64,000 bases of DNA, from assembly GCF_042686125.1 (NCBI RefSeq), contig NZ_JBHUOV010000002.1, positions 372,001 through 436,000 of the forward strand, written 5' to 3'. Below, one piece after another: positions 36,369-45,114 of this stretch. The position numbers were made by a program, and so were the translations under genes. Position 1 is the stretch's first letter, and the number at the start of each line of letters is the position of its first letter. Under the pieces are notes generated by a model that saw nothing but the letters and a program-made list of their open reading frames with translations, was not told the origin of the DNA and ran no database searches. The stretch is from Oceanihabitans iliipiscarium (GTDB taxonomy: Bacteria > Bacteroidota > Bacteroidia > Flavobacteriales > Flavobacteriaceae).

Positions 36369-37526
36369 ATGATGACAAATACTAAAACAAACTCAATTTC
36401 AACTTTCAAATTAGATTCCATTGAAGATGCTATAAATGACATTAAGAATGGAAAGGTTATTATTGTTGTTGATGATGAAGATAGAGAAAATGAAGGCGAT
36501 TTTGTTGCTGCTGCTGAAATGGTAACGCCACAAATGATTAATTTCATGGCGACTCATGGTCGCGGACTTATTTGCACACCTCTGACAGAAAAACGTTGTA
36601 AAGCACTAGAACTTCATATGATGGTTAACAATAACACAGATCCTATGGAAACTGCGTTTACGGTTTCTGTTGATTTAAGAGGTCATGGTGTAACCACTGG
36701 AATTTCTGCAAATGACAGAGCATTAACTGTTAAAGCACTAGTTGATGATGATACAAAACCTTTTGAATTAGCTCGTCCTGGACATATTTTTCCGTTAGTT
36801 GCCAAAGAAGGTGGTGTCTTAAGGCGAACTGGACATACAGAAGCTGCAATTGATTTTGCACGATTAGCAGGATTAAAACCTGCTGGTGTGATTGTTGAAA
36901 TCATGAATGAAGATGGCACAATGGCACGTTTACCAGAACTTTATAGTGTAGCTAAAAAGTTTGATTTAAAAATAGTTTCTATTGAAGATTTAGTAGCTTA
37001 TAGAATGCTTCATGATTCATTGATTGAGAAAAAAGAAGACTTTAACATTAAAACCAGATTTGGAAGTTATCGTTTAAGAGCATACCAACAAACAACTAAC
37101 AATCAGATACATATAGCATTAACTAAAGGTGACTGGAGTCCTTCTGAATCTATTTTGACTCGTGTGAACTCTACATTAATTAACAATGACATTCTTGGCA
37201 CATTAACAAATAATGCAGATCAAAAACTAGATGACATGTTTCGTGTTATTAATGAAGAAGGCAAAGGCGCTATCATTTTCATTAATCAAGAATCCAGTTC
37301 TATGAATTTATTGAACAGACTCCAAACATTAAAAGCCTCTCAGAAGCCAAATGAAGTGGTAAAAGCACCTCGAATTAAAATGGACAATAAAGATTTTGGA
37401 ATTGGCGCTCAAATACTACATGATTTAAATATTCATAAACTAAAACTTATTTCTAACACAGAACAAACTAAACGCGTTGGTATGATTGGTTATGGCTTAG
37501 AAATTGTGGAGTATGTAAACTATTAA
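36369..37526 (+). CDS. ribB: 3,4-dihydroxy-2-butanone-4-phosphate synthase with degenerate GTP cyclohydrolase II domain
   Basis: The 385-residue protein has the RibBA layout. Residues ~13-215 are an intact DHBP synthase domain that makes the four-carbon riboflavin precursor from ribulose 5-phosphate: VVDDEDRENEGDF, THGRGLICTPL and RRTGHTEAAIDFARLAGLKP are all present. Residues ~228-385 align with GTP cyclohydrolase II, but the three zinc cysteines (family pattern C-x10-C-x-C) are replaced by L270, N281 and A283. The GRNIGL-type motif is also replaced (SSSMNL). The second half is therefore probably not a cyclohydrolase, and a separate RibA should exist elsewhere in the genome. Confidence 0.92.
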   Translation: MMTNTKTNSISTFKLDSIEDAINDIKNGKVIIVVDDEDRENEGDFVAAAEMVTPQMINFMATHGRGLICTPLTEKRCKALELHMMVNNNTDPMETAFTVSVDLRGHGVTTGISANDRALTVKALVDDDTKPFELARPGHIFPLVAKEGGVLRRTGHTEAAIDFARLAGLKPAGVIVEIMNEDGTMARLPELYSVAKKFDLKIVSIEDLVAYRMLHDSLIEKKEDFNIKTRFGSYRLRAYQQTTNNQIHIALTKGDWSPSESILTRVNSTLINNDILGTLTNNADQKLDDMFRVINEEGKGAIIFINQESSSMNLLNRLQTLKASQKPNEVVKAPRIKMDNKDFGIGAQILHDLNIHKLKLISNTEQTKRVGMIGYGLEIVEYVNY

Positions 37527-37593
37527 AAAATTAAAGGGAAATAATACGCATTTATATTACCTCCCTTAACCTCAATTAATAGCATTTTTAATA

Positions 37594-38391
37594 TTATTCT
37601 ATCACTATTTTTTTAGTGAGTTTCCCTTTTTTGGTGAATATGTTCATTAGATATAATCCTTTTTGAAAATGGCTTACATCAATTCTTGTGTTTTTCGTCG
37701 TTAACACTTTTTTACCTAGTATATCAAAAATTTCTACACTACTTATTTCAAGTGCTGTATCAATATTTATATAATGAGACGTTGGATTAGGATATACTGA
37801 AATAGACGTGTTACTCAAAACATGATCTTCTACAGTAAGCGTAGAAAACATAAAACTATCGAGTCCAGCTGCTGGAGCAGAGAAATAATCTTGAGTTGTT
37901 GTTTCATCAATATTAGAGTTGTAAAAACTATCTAATACATTTCCAGCTCCTAAGGCAATAGGATCGCTATTTAATAGAAAATACATTTGATCACTGGTTG
38001 GTGTATTCGAAATAGAAAAGCTAACTAAGTCTATTTGTTGACCAGTCGTATGTGCTAAAATACTTTGACCTGGAGGCATATTAAATTGAAAGACATCTTT
38101 TGTCCCATCTCCAAGTCCTAGACCCGTTAAAAAGGCAGCGTCATATTCATTGGTAGTCCAAGGTCTTGCGGTAAGTAACCCGACAGGATTAATAACATCA
38201 ACATTGCCAGCAGGCAGTACTAAAGTAAAACCTACATCAGAGATATCTGTATTGCCAGCAGAATCAAAATCCGGAATTGCTACGATTTTAAAATCGTAAT
38301 TCGTGATATGAATAATCCCTAAGTCGTAGCTTTGAGCAAAGCCATAGCAAGAGATGAAAGCTAAAAGTAAAAAATTGTAAAGTTTTTTCAT
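37594..38391 (-). CDS. Secreted protein with type IX sorting domain
   Basis: I chose the ATG at 38391, which begins the signal peptide MKKLYNFLLLAFISCYGFAQ; an upstream start at 38427 gives a poorer signal. The product has 265 residues. The middle is beta-rich and unrecognised. The last ~70 residues are a type A T9SS C-terminal sorting domain: SVYPNPTSHYINID, then VEIFDILGKKVL and a terminal lysine-rich KLTKKIVIE. It should be exported across the outer membrane by the T9SS and have its tail cleaved. It is the last gene of the minus-strand accessory block and converges on ribB. Confidence 0.85.
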   Translation of the reverse strand: MKKLYNFLLLAFISCYGFAQSYDLGIIHITNYDFKIVAIPDFDSAGNTDISDVGFTLVLPAGNVDVINPVGLLTARPWTTNEYDAAFLTGLGLGDGTKDVFQFNMPPGQSILAHTTGQQIDLVSFSISNTPTSDQMYFLLNSDPIALGAGNVLDSFYNSNIDETTTQDYFSAPAAGLDSFMFSTLTVEDHVLSNTSISVYPNPTSHYINIDTALEISSVEIFDILGKKVLTTKNTRIDVSHFQKGLYLMNIFTKKGKLTKKIVIE

Positions 38392-38438
38392 TTTTTTAAA
38401 ATTTATGAGTATTATGATTTTTTTCAAATTAGTATCTG

Positions 38439-38577
38439 TTAATTTTGTTCAGGGACTGTTGTATTTATAGTTAATATTGATGAATTAAACCCATTTGATG
38501 GATGCAAAACATTGACTTTTATAATATTACTGTCATTACCTCCTCCAGAAAACTTAGCTAGGCCATTTAAACTTAAA
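38439..38577 (-). pseudogene. 3' remnant of a haemagglutinin-like gene
   Basis: About 135 bases, read on the minus strand, encode LSLNGLAKFSGGGNDSNII, then KVNVLHPSNGFNSSILTINT and a short tail with a TAA stop at 38439. This matches the C-terminus of the intact gene at 39728-40699 at DNA level, with a 3-base deletion and scattered changes. It has no start or upstream domain. It sits directly behind the lipoprotein gene at 38593, so that gene now separates the remnant from the intact copy. Confidence 0.85.
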
Positions 38578-38592
38578 CAACCTCATGGCTCA

Positions 38593-39552
38593 TTATTCTA
38601 CGACATCAAAGACCTTAAACAAGCCTTTGCTTTTAGTTTTTGGCACTTCAGAAATAAAGGCATATTTACCAGGTTTTAAATCGGCATAAAAATAACCTGT
38701 ATTACCAGCAACCATATCATTTACACCTCCTAAAAATGTCACGCCATTAGGAACAGGAGTAACTAAGCCTTTTGGGTCAGACCAATCCATCCAGGCCTCT
38801 AATTCTTCTTCACTTGCATAATCTTCAAGTTTTACTAAATTAACATCATGCCATATAAAATTTTCATGCGGTTTTTGGTCTTTTACATACACAGAAAAAA
38901 TATGTTTTCCTTTAGTAATACCTTTGTCATAAGAGATTCCTTCTTCACCTGATAAGGTTATATTTACAGTAGCTTCAGGTGGTGTATTACCACTATCTGC
39001 TTCGGTTACAATAATTGGTTTCGCCATTCCCATGAGTGTATGAAACTTACCGTTAGGCATTTTCACATAACATTCCATAATATAATAACCAGGATCTAAT
39101 TTAACCGTTGAAATAGCAGTGTGTTTTGGAGCAATCAATCCTGTACCACCACTATATACCACACTAAAAAACCATTCAGGCAACTTACCAAAAGCTGCAA
39201 ACCCCTCTTCTGCCTTCCCAATATTAATTAAATCCATGCCCTCAGCAAAAACAGGAGCGACATCACTTATAGTATTCTCAACGGTTTTACCTTCAGGATA
39301 TTTATCGAGTAAAATAAAATGAGTCTCATTAGAAAGGTTTTCATATTTTATTGTATTCCAACCAGATGGAATAGTATCAACCGATTGAAATTCCATGCTT
39401 CTAGTTAGCACATCAATAACATTAGAAGGAGTCTTTACAACATCTTCAACTATAACTTCTTCAATAGATTCTGTCTTCTTCTCATTTTTACAATTAAAGA
39501 CCAAAAGGATTATTACCAAAACGGTAGTTTTCTTTATTAAGTTTAATTTCAT
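38593..39552 (-). CDS. Lipoprotein, possibly cupredoxin-like
   Basis: The 319-residue product has a lipoprotein signal peptide with C21 in LVFNCKNEK. I do not recognise a named family. Residues ~62-185 have a cupredoxin-like pattern: a strand ending NETHFILL (H78) and, after LDPGYYIMECYV, C161, H171 and M174/M176 in KFHTLMGMAK. This resembles the His-Cys-His-Met order of type 1 copper sites. The last 35 residues (LKPGKYAFISEVP onward) look like a second, degenerate copy of the same C-terminal strands. Copper binding is only a hypothesis. It lies between two haemagglutinin-like copies. Confidence 0.6.
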   Translation of the reverse strand: MKLNLIKKTTVLVIILLVFNCKNEKKTESIEEVIVEDVVKTPSNVIDVLTRSMEFQSVDTIPSGWNTIKYENLSNETHFILLDKYPEGKTVENTISDVAPVFAEGMDLINIGKAEEGFAAFGKLPEWFFSVVYSGGTGLIAPKHTAISTVKLDPGYYIMECYVKMPNGKFHTLMGMAKPIIVTEADSGNTPPEATVNITLSGEEGISYDKGITKGKHIFSVYVKDQKPHENFIWHDVNLVKLEDYASEEELEAWMDWSDPKGLVTPVPNGVTFLGGVNDMVAGNTGYFYADLKPGKYAFISEVPKTKSKGLFKVFDVVE

Positions 39553-39727
39553 GGTTTTGCTTTTGGTTCGTTCAAAAATTTTATTCCGTTTTTAAAACAA
39601 TTTTCTTTCATTAAAGCTTTAATTCATTTTAAGAATATTTCACCTTTTTATAATAAATTACTAATCCCAAAACATGGATTAATATTAGACGACTATTTCA
39701 ATTTACAAATCATAAAAACAAAAGCAA

Positions 39728-40699
39728 CTAATCTAGTTCTGGGACTGTTGTATTTATAGTAAATGTAGGTGAATTAAACCCATTTGATGGATGCATCAAA
39801 ACATTGTCTTTTATAATATTACTGTCATTACCTGCTCCAGAAAACTTCGCTAGGCCATTTAAATTTAAATCTGTATTTAAATAACCTGAAGACGAAAATG
39901 TAACGGAGTTAAATCCGTTTAAAGGATCTGATAAAATATAGTCTTTTATGGTATTTGATCCGTTTCCAGCACCAGAAAATTTTATCTGATTACTCAAGTT
40001 AGTATCACCAGACCATAAAGCTGTATCACCAGAGCCTAAAACAACTTGTGCATGGCTTCCAAAAGTTGAAAAACCACTATTTCTAAAATCGACTTCAGTA
40101 GAAGTTGACTCGTTTAGCGTTATTGTTGAAGCACTCATTGCTCCTAAATGGTTACGATGTTTAACTACTACGTAATAACTGGTAGGAGCTGCTAACATAA
40201 CCACTTCTGAAACGCCATCTAATCCAACCACATCTCCATCACGTTGAAGTAAAGCCGATTTCCCATTAATTAGTTTTGTATTATCATTGGCAGCACGTAA
40301 CTCTACCCAAACCCAATCTACAATAGCATTGTTTCCTGTGACATTAAAAACTGAGGCATTACAAACTGCTGCATCAGCATAAGGGCTTGTCGTTGGAATT
40401 AAAGTATTTTGTCTTAAATCATCATTCATGAGTCCTGCAGACGTTGGATTTAATATTGGCCCTTGTAAGAAGAGCTTAGGGTCTATTTTTATCTTCATAC
40501 TTCCATTAATAAAGCCTTCAGAAACTTGAATGTTTCCTGCACTTAATTCTTGGACATTCACTTCGCCTATGGTGTAGAGAATTTCTATACCTCCAGCTGT
40601 GGCACTGGCACCTCCACTATCGATACTGAATTTTTCGATGGTTTGAGTCATTCCTAAAAAAGGCACCAAAAGGCATAAAATTGCAGAGATTGTTTTCAT
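39728..40699 (-). CDS. Haemagglutinin-like secreted protein with terminal repeats
   Basis: The 323-residue product has a signal peptide (1-18). The N-terminus (FSIDSGGASATAGGIEILYT, GEVNVQELSAG) is a common Bacteroidota surface-protein start. The middle holds a beta domain with LINGKSALLQRDGDVVGLDG and YYVVVKHRNHLGAM, as in flavobacterial haemagglutinins. The end has two copies of a ~45-residue unit (NQIKFSGAGNGSNTIKDYIL and GLAKFSGAGNDSNIIKDNVL), resembling calcium-binding dockerin-type loops. There is no obvious T9SS domain. A truncated duplicate of its 3' end lies at 38439. Confidence 0.75.
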   Translation of the reverse strand: MKTISAILCLLVPFLGMTQTIEKFSIDSGGASATAGGIEILYTIGEVNVQELSAGNIQVSEGFINGSMKIKIDPKLFLQGPILNPTSAGLMNDDLRQNTLIPTTSPYADAAVCNASVFNVTGNNAIVDWVWVELRAANDNTKLINGKSALLQRDGDVVGLDGVSEVVMLAAPTSYYVVVKHRNHLGAMSASTITLNESTSTEVDFRNSGFSTFGSHAQVVLGSGDTALWSGDTNLSNQIKFSGAGNGSNTIKDYILSDPLNGFNSVTFSSSGYLNTDLNLNGLAKFSGAGNDSNIIKDNVLMHPSNGFNSPTFTINTTVPELD

Positions 40700-40830
40700 G
40701 ATACTACTTGTTTTTATGATTCTTTATAAAAGCAATTCTAATTTTATTAATCAAATATACTTATAAAATTAAATGTTACTTTACTAATTAATTAATTGCA
40801 ATCAAATTATGATTTAAATAGCTAAAATAT

Positions 40831-42426
40831 CTACTGAAGATTGACTAATACCAAGACAAAACCTTGTCCAGATGGTAAAGACGACATTGCCTTTCCAACT
40901 ATGGCTCCTTGTGCTCTAGAATACTCCGTTACTTTCATGGCATAACCAGGAGTTGTAGAGGACGTAAGCAAATCTCCAACTTCAATACTTCCATTAGATG
41001 CATCAGCATACACATAAACTTTACCTGTTAAGGCTAATGGATGTTTACCATCGCTAGTTGCATATCTATTCTCTTGGCTTAAAGCACTTTCGTCTGAAGT
41101 CATTTCTCCTCCCATTAAAATTGCTGGCCGTATGCCATTAGCGCCACTAATAATACCTGCTACTTTTTTATCATAAGGTTGATTAGACACCATCATCTCG
41201 CCAGGCTTATTTGGATCTAAACAAAGGATCATGCCAGGTTTTGCTTGTGAAGCATTAGAAACCGCATAAAACTCGGCCAAATCAGCTCCTGTAACTTCAA
41301 TTTCTTGAGTTATCACTCTTCCAAGACCTAAAAAATCGGCATCTAAAGATATTCCCAATGAACCATCGGCCTTATACATTTGTATTTGTGAGCCTGTACT
41401 GGCTGTTTCTGAAGCTTGCAATTCAAGTGTTCTAAATCCACTATTCATATAATATTCCGTTTCTCCACCGGTTCCTGCTCCAGAATATCTTGTTCTTACA
41501 GTGGTAGTATCTGCATTTCTAACGTAAAGATCTTTTTGATTCACATTAAGTCCTGTTCGTCCGTGTGAATCAGTTCCAATCATAAGTCGATCGGAAATTT
41601 GAGTTCTTCCATTAAAATATGCGGCATATCCCTGCTCATCGTTATTGTATGCATATATGCCATAGTTACCGGGACCACTGGCATACCCATATAGTGCATA
41701 ATGATTTCCTGTACCACTAGCTGAGATATAAGAGTAAACACCGTACATATTACCTGAAGCTCCAGCTGTGCTTAATGTATTATATATCCCGTAAGTTGGA
41801 GACGTAGCATCATTGGAACTCACATTATTATACAAACCATATCTAGTTCCTGTTCCATCGGATGTGGTATAATTATATATCCCATATTTAGAACCACTAC
41901 CAGCATAATTGTTTTGGAAATATGTCGTAATTGTTTGGTCATCACTTATAACATGTAATTTTCTTGCTGGATTAGCAGTACCTATACCAACATTACCATT
42001 TAATCGGTGAATTCCATTTCCGTTATCCTCCCATTTAGAGGTATCTGGTGCAGAGAGTGCATAAGGGACGGCTTTAAATTCTGTAGTTCCCATATCTTGC
42101 AATCCGTCTCCTGTATTAATCTGCACATTTAAAAAATGGAGATTTGCAGCCCAATCAATATCATTAAAAACACCACTTAAAGGATTTCCTTCTCCTATAT
42201 TAATTATAATAAGTCCGTTATCATCTGTATTAGGTGTATGAGATTCTTGGTACACAGTAGGTCCTACTGCGCTGGTAGAATGAATTGTAAACTCAACAAC
42301 AATAAGGTCGTTTGCAATAACATTACCACTATTGTCTTTTACAACAGCTTTGTAATTAATGCCATTTTGAGCAAAACTTGTAAATGAAATAAATAAAACG
42401 AGAAATACTGTAGTAATGTTTTTCAT
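40831..42426 (-). CDS. Tail-fibre-like surface protein with ADLAE-type C-terminus
   Basis: The 531-residue protein has a signal peptide (1-19), then the ~105-residue N-terminal domain shared by six proteins here (GINYKAVVKDNSGNVIAND to FKAVPYALSA). A fibre start NGNVGIGTANPARKLHV follows, then about six 17-20-residue repeats built on YGIYN or YGLYN (residues ~180-270). The C-terminus (GADLAEFYAVS, PGMILCLDPNKPGEM, KKVAGIISGANG) resembles the peptidase G2-type intramolecular chaperone region of phage tail proteins. It lacks the S74 domain of its neighbours. It is probably an exported trimeric fibre; function and export route are inferred. Confidence 0.75.
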   Translation of the reverse strand: MKNITTVFLVLFISFTSFAQNGINYKAVVKDNSGNVIANDLIVVEFTIHSTSAVGPTVYQESHTPNTDDNGLIIINIGEGNPLSGVFNDIDWAANLHFLNVQINTGDGLQDMGTTEFKAVPYALSAPDTSKWEDNGNGIHRLNGNVGIGTANPARKLHVISDDQTITTYFQNNYAGSGSKYGIYNYTTSDGTGTRYGLYNNVSSNDATSPTYGIYNTLSTAGASGNMYGVYSYISASGTGNHYALYGYASGPGNYGIYAYNNDEQGYAAYFNGRTQISDRLMIGTDSHGRTGLNVNQKDLYVRNADTTTVRTRYSGAGTGGETEYYMNSGFRTLELQASETASTGSQIQMYKADGSLGISLDADFLGLGRVITQEIEVTGADLAEFYAVSNASQAKPGMILCLDPNKPGEMMVSNQPYDKKVAGIISGANGIRPAILMGGEMTSDESALSQENRYATSDGKHPLALTGKVYVYADASNGSIEVGDLLTSSTTPGYAMKVTEYSRAQGAIVGKAMSSLPSGQGFVLVLVNLQ

Positions 42427-42645
42427 AATTTAATATATTGATTAGCAACTAAATGTAGTTGTTTCTTGCTAGAAATTCATAAAAGAATGTATTGTTGGTC
42501 TATTTCCTTGTATGAATGGTAATAACTTTTTTAATCAATAAAATATCTTTTGCGTTAAGTTATTGTTTTAGCTTTCATCAAATTTCTTTTATTTTTTAAA
42601 ACTTCTATATAACATATGTAACAAAACATATCATTATTGTCACAT

Positions 42646-44985
42646 TTATTGGGATGTGTCATTCTCTAAACGTTCCACGCGTTTTAATAAGGTTTGAAAT
42701 TGATTTTCCTGCTCTATGTTTTTTTGTTTTTCACTATCCAATAATTTTTGCTGTGAATCTATAATCTCTTGCTGCTCTTGTATAGCTTTAATCAATACAG
42801 GAATCAACTCGGTATAACTTACACTTAAGGTTTTGTTCTCATCATCTGCAGTATGCACAATTCCTTTAATAACAGTTTGCACCTCTTGAGCGATTAGACC
42901 TAAAGATTTATTCTCTTGGTCTGGTTTTGCTTTCCAGTGGTAAGCTTTTGGTTGTAATTGTAAAACAGCATCTAAACCATAAGGAATCGTTTCAATATCA
43001 TTTTTTAATCTGCGATCGCTACTGTGGACTACACTTCCGTTTACTTTAATATCGCCATCACCTTCAATAGTGAAAATATCGCCAACATCTGAATGGTAAA
43101 AATTAATACGATCTGTTATTGTATTACCATCTAAACTCCCAGCAATGGCCCAATAGTCTGAACTATTTGTATTAGAAAAATTAAGACGTGCAAAGGTACC
43201 AGAGGTTTCCCTAATATTTATTTGAGGCGAGGTTTGCGAACTGGCATGATCGATATCTAGTTTGGCATTAATACCTGAACTTTTAGCAACACCTATTTTG
43301 CCATTTTTTAAAATGGTTAATGCATTGGCTCTATTAGCATTACTTGTTCCGTTACCAATTTCAAACAATGGATCAGTTGAGACCCAAGATGTAGCATTTC
43401 CACCTCCAACATTATATCTTCCTATAGCTGTAGAAATTAAAGCTTCTGCTTTTAATTGATAACCAATAGCTGTAGATTCATTTCCAGAAGCTTCCGTTAT
43501 AAATCCCATGGAAAAAGAATCCTGACCTTCAGCTTTAGAACCAAAACCCATAGCAACTGAAAAATTCCCAGATGCTATTGTTCCACCTCCAATGGACGTA
43601 GAACCTTCTCCAGATGCGGTTGATTGAGTTCCTATAGCTGTAGCAGATTCCCCTGAAGCGATTGTAAAAGTCCCTAGAGTTGTAGAATATTCTCCAGAAG
43701 CTGTTGTAAAATAACCTGTCGCAAGAGCATCTTTCCCTGAAGCTGTTGTAATTCGTCCTAGAGCTGTAGCATATTGTCCGGTTGCGCCACGTATTGTTGA
43801 ATTACTTTCATTCAAACTTAAATCGACAGCACTTTCTCCAATACTTCCATAATAACTTGGATTTCTTCCAGCAATTCGATAACCAGTGCCATTACCTTCG
43901 TTTAAAGCTTCAAGACCAGAACTATCATCAAAATTAGCTTCAGCGTATTCCTTTGTTATCAATGCTTTATCATCAGTAATTTCATTTAAATCAAAACTTG
44001 GTGCAGTAATGGTCCCATTTTTTAAAACCGTTAATGCATTACTTCTATTTCCACCACTTGTTCCGTTACCTATCTCGAATAAAGGATCTGATGTAATCCA
44101 TCCTGTAGAATTTCCTCCTCCTATATTAAACCTTCCAATGGCTGTTGAGATATAAGATTCAGCCTTAGTATTATTTCCTATAGCTGTAGAAAACTGTCCC
44201 TTTGCATGTGATAAATATCCCATTGCTGTTGAATTCATTCCTTCGGCCCATGTACTCTCTCCCATTGCTGTTGTAGAAAATTCTGAGGCAAGGGTAAATT
44301 TCCCCATAGCTGTAGAAAAATCTCCTTGAGCTTCTGTTGTACCCCCCATAGCTGTAGAAATTTCTCCAGAAGCTTCTGTATGATTTCCCATTGCTACTGA
44401 TCCATTACCAGTAGCTGATGTATTACTCCCTACAGCAAAAGATTCTATTCCTGTTCCTCCAAATTCGACGCTAGGATTAGTACTATCACTATTACTTAAA
44501 TCTACGGCATTTTCACCTATATCTCCATAATAAATTGGATCTTTACCTATTAAACGCCAACCAACACCATTCCCTTCATTTAAAGCTTCAAGTCCACTTA
44601 CATTTGCCGCTTTTTCAGCTTGTAAAGCATAAGGCACAGCCATAAACTGCGTGGTGCCTATATCTGTTAATCCTGCACCAGTGTCTATTTGCACATTCAA
44701 AAAGTGATCGTCTGTTCCCCAATTGATATCTGCAAATACATCACTTGTAGTGCCTTCTCCGATATTTACAATAATGAGTCCGTTGGCATCTGTAGTTAAT
44801 GTATGGGTTTCTTGATAGACATTGATTTGTGCTACACCTTGTAAAATAGAAAACTGTACTTGTATGAGGTCGTTTGCCACCACATTGCCTATGTTATCTT
44901 TAACAATGGCTTTGTAATTAATGCCTTGTTGGGCAAAAGTTGTTATTGTTATGCAAAACGCTAATAAGAAAATTACTTTTTTCAT
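42646..44985 (-). CDS. YadA-head/S74 chaperone surface fibre, two modules
   Basis: I chose the ATG at 44985 (779 residues), which begins the signal peptide MKKVIFLLAFCITITTFAQQ; the open frame to 45081 is poor. After the shared N-terminal domain come two large modules. Each has GLEALNEGNGxGxR, SYYG-type and AVDLS motifs, then 14-residue YadA-like head repeats (pattern TAMGxxTxASGxxS), and ends near FEIGNGTSxxNRxNALTxLKNG. The C-terminal ~115 residues are an S74 domain with SSDRRLKNDIE, KSLGLIAQEVQ and SYTELIPVLIKAIQEQQ, followed by a trimer-forming coiled coil. In phage spikes this domain directs trimerisation and then cuts itself off. Confidence 0.85.
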   Translation of the reverse strand: MKKVIFLLAFCITITTFAQQGINYKAIVKDNIGNVVANDLIQVQFSILQGVAQINVYQETHTLTTDANGLIIVNIGEGTTSDVFADINWGTDDHFLNVQIDTGAGLTDIGTTQFMAVPYALQAEKAANVSGLEALNEGNGVGWRLIGKDPIYYGDIGENAVDLSNSDSTNPSVEFGGTGIESFAVGSNTSATGNGSVAMGNHTEASGEISTAMGGTTEAQGDFSTAMGKFTLASEFSTTAMGESTWAEGMNSTAMGYLSHAKGQFSTAIGNNTKAESYISTAIGRFNIGGGNSTGWITSDPLFEIGNGTSGGNRSNALTVLKNGTITAPSFDLNEITDDKALITKEYAEANFDDSSGLEALNEGNGTGYRIAGRNPSYYGSIGESAVDLSLNESNSTIRGATGQYATALGRITTASGKDALATGYFTTASGEYSTTLGTFTIASGESATAIGTQSTASGEGSTSIGGGTIASGNFSVAMGFGSKAEGQDSFSMGFITEASGNESTAIGYQLKAEALISTAIGRYNVGGGNATSWVSTDPLFEIGNGTSNANRANALTILKNGKIGVAKSSGINAKLDIDHASSQTSPQINIRETSGTFARLNFSNTNSSDYWAIAGSLDGNTITDRINFYHSDVGDIFTIEGDGDIKVNGSVVHSSDRRLKNDIETIPYGLDAVLQLQPKAYHWKAKPDQENKSLGLIAQEVQTVIKGIVHTADDENKTLSVSYTELIPVLIKAIQEQQEIIDSQQKLLDSEKQKNIEQENQFQTLLKRVERLENDTSQ

Positions 44986-45114
44986 GATTTGAGGTTTTAG
45001 TTGGTAAAAATTATCAATCAACAATATAACGAAAAATAAAAACCTAGTAATTCTAATTGTATGGTTAGTACGAAATAGCATATAGTTGGTTATAAATAGA
45101 TAAAAGTTGGGTGT

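Noticed and set aside
37527..37593. Inverted match TTAAAGGGA / TCCCTTAA as a terminator between ribB and the T9SS gene
   Set aside because: The arms are short and about 22-27 bases apart without a T run, so the structure would be weak.
44986..45081. N-terminal extension of the 779-residue fibre protein to 45081
   Set aside because: The ATG at 44985 starts a signal peptide matching its paralogues; the extension has no counterpart in them.
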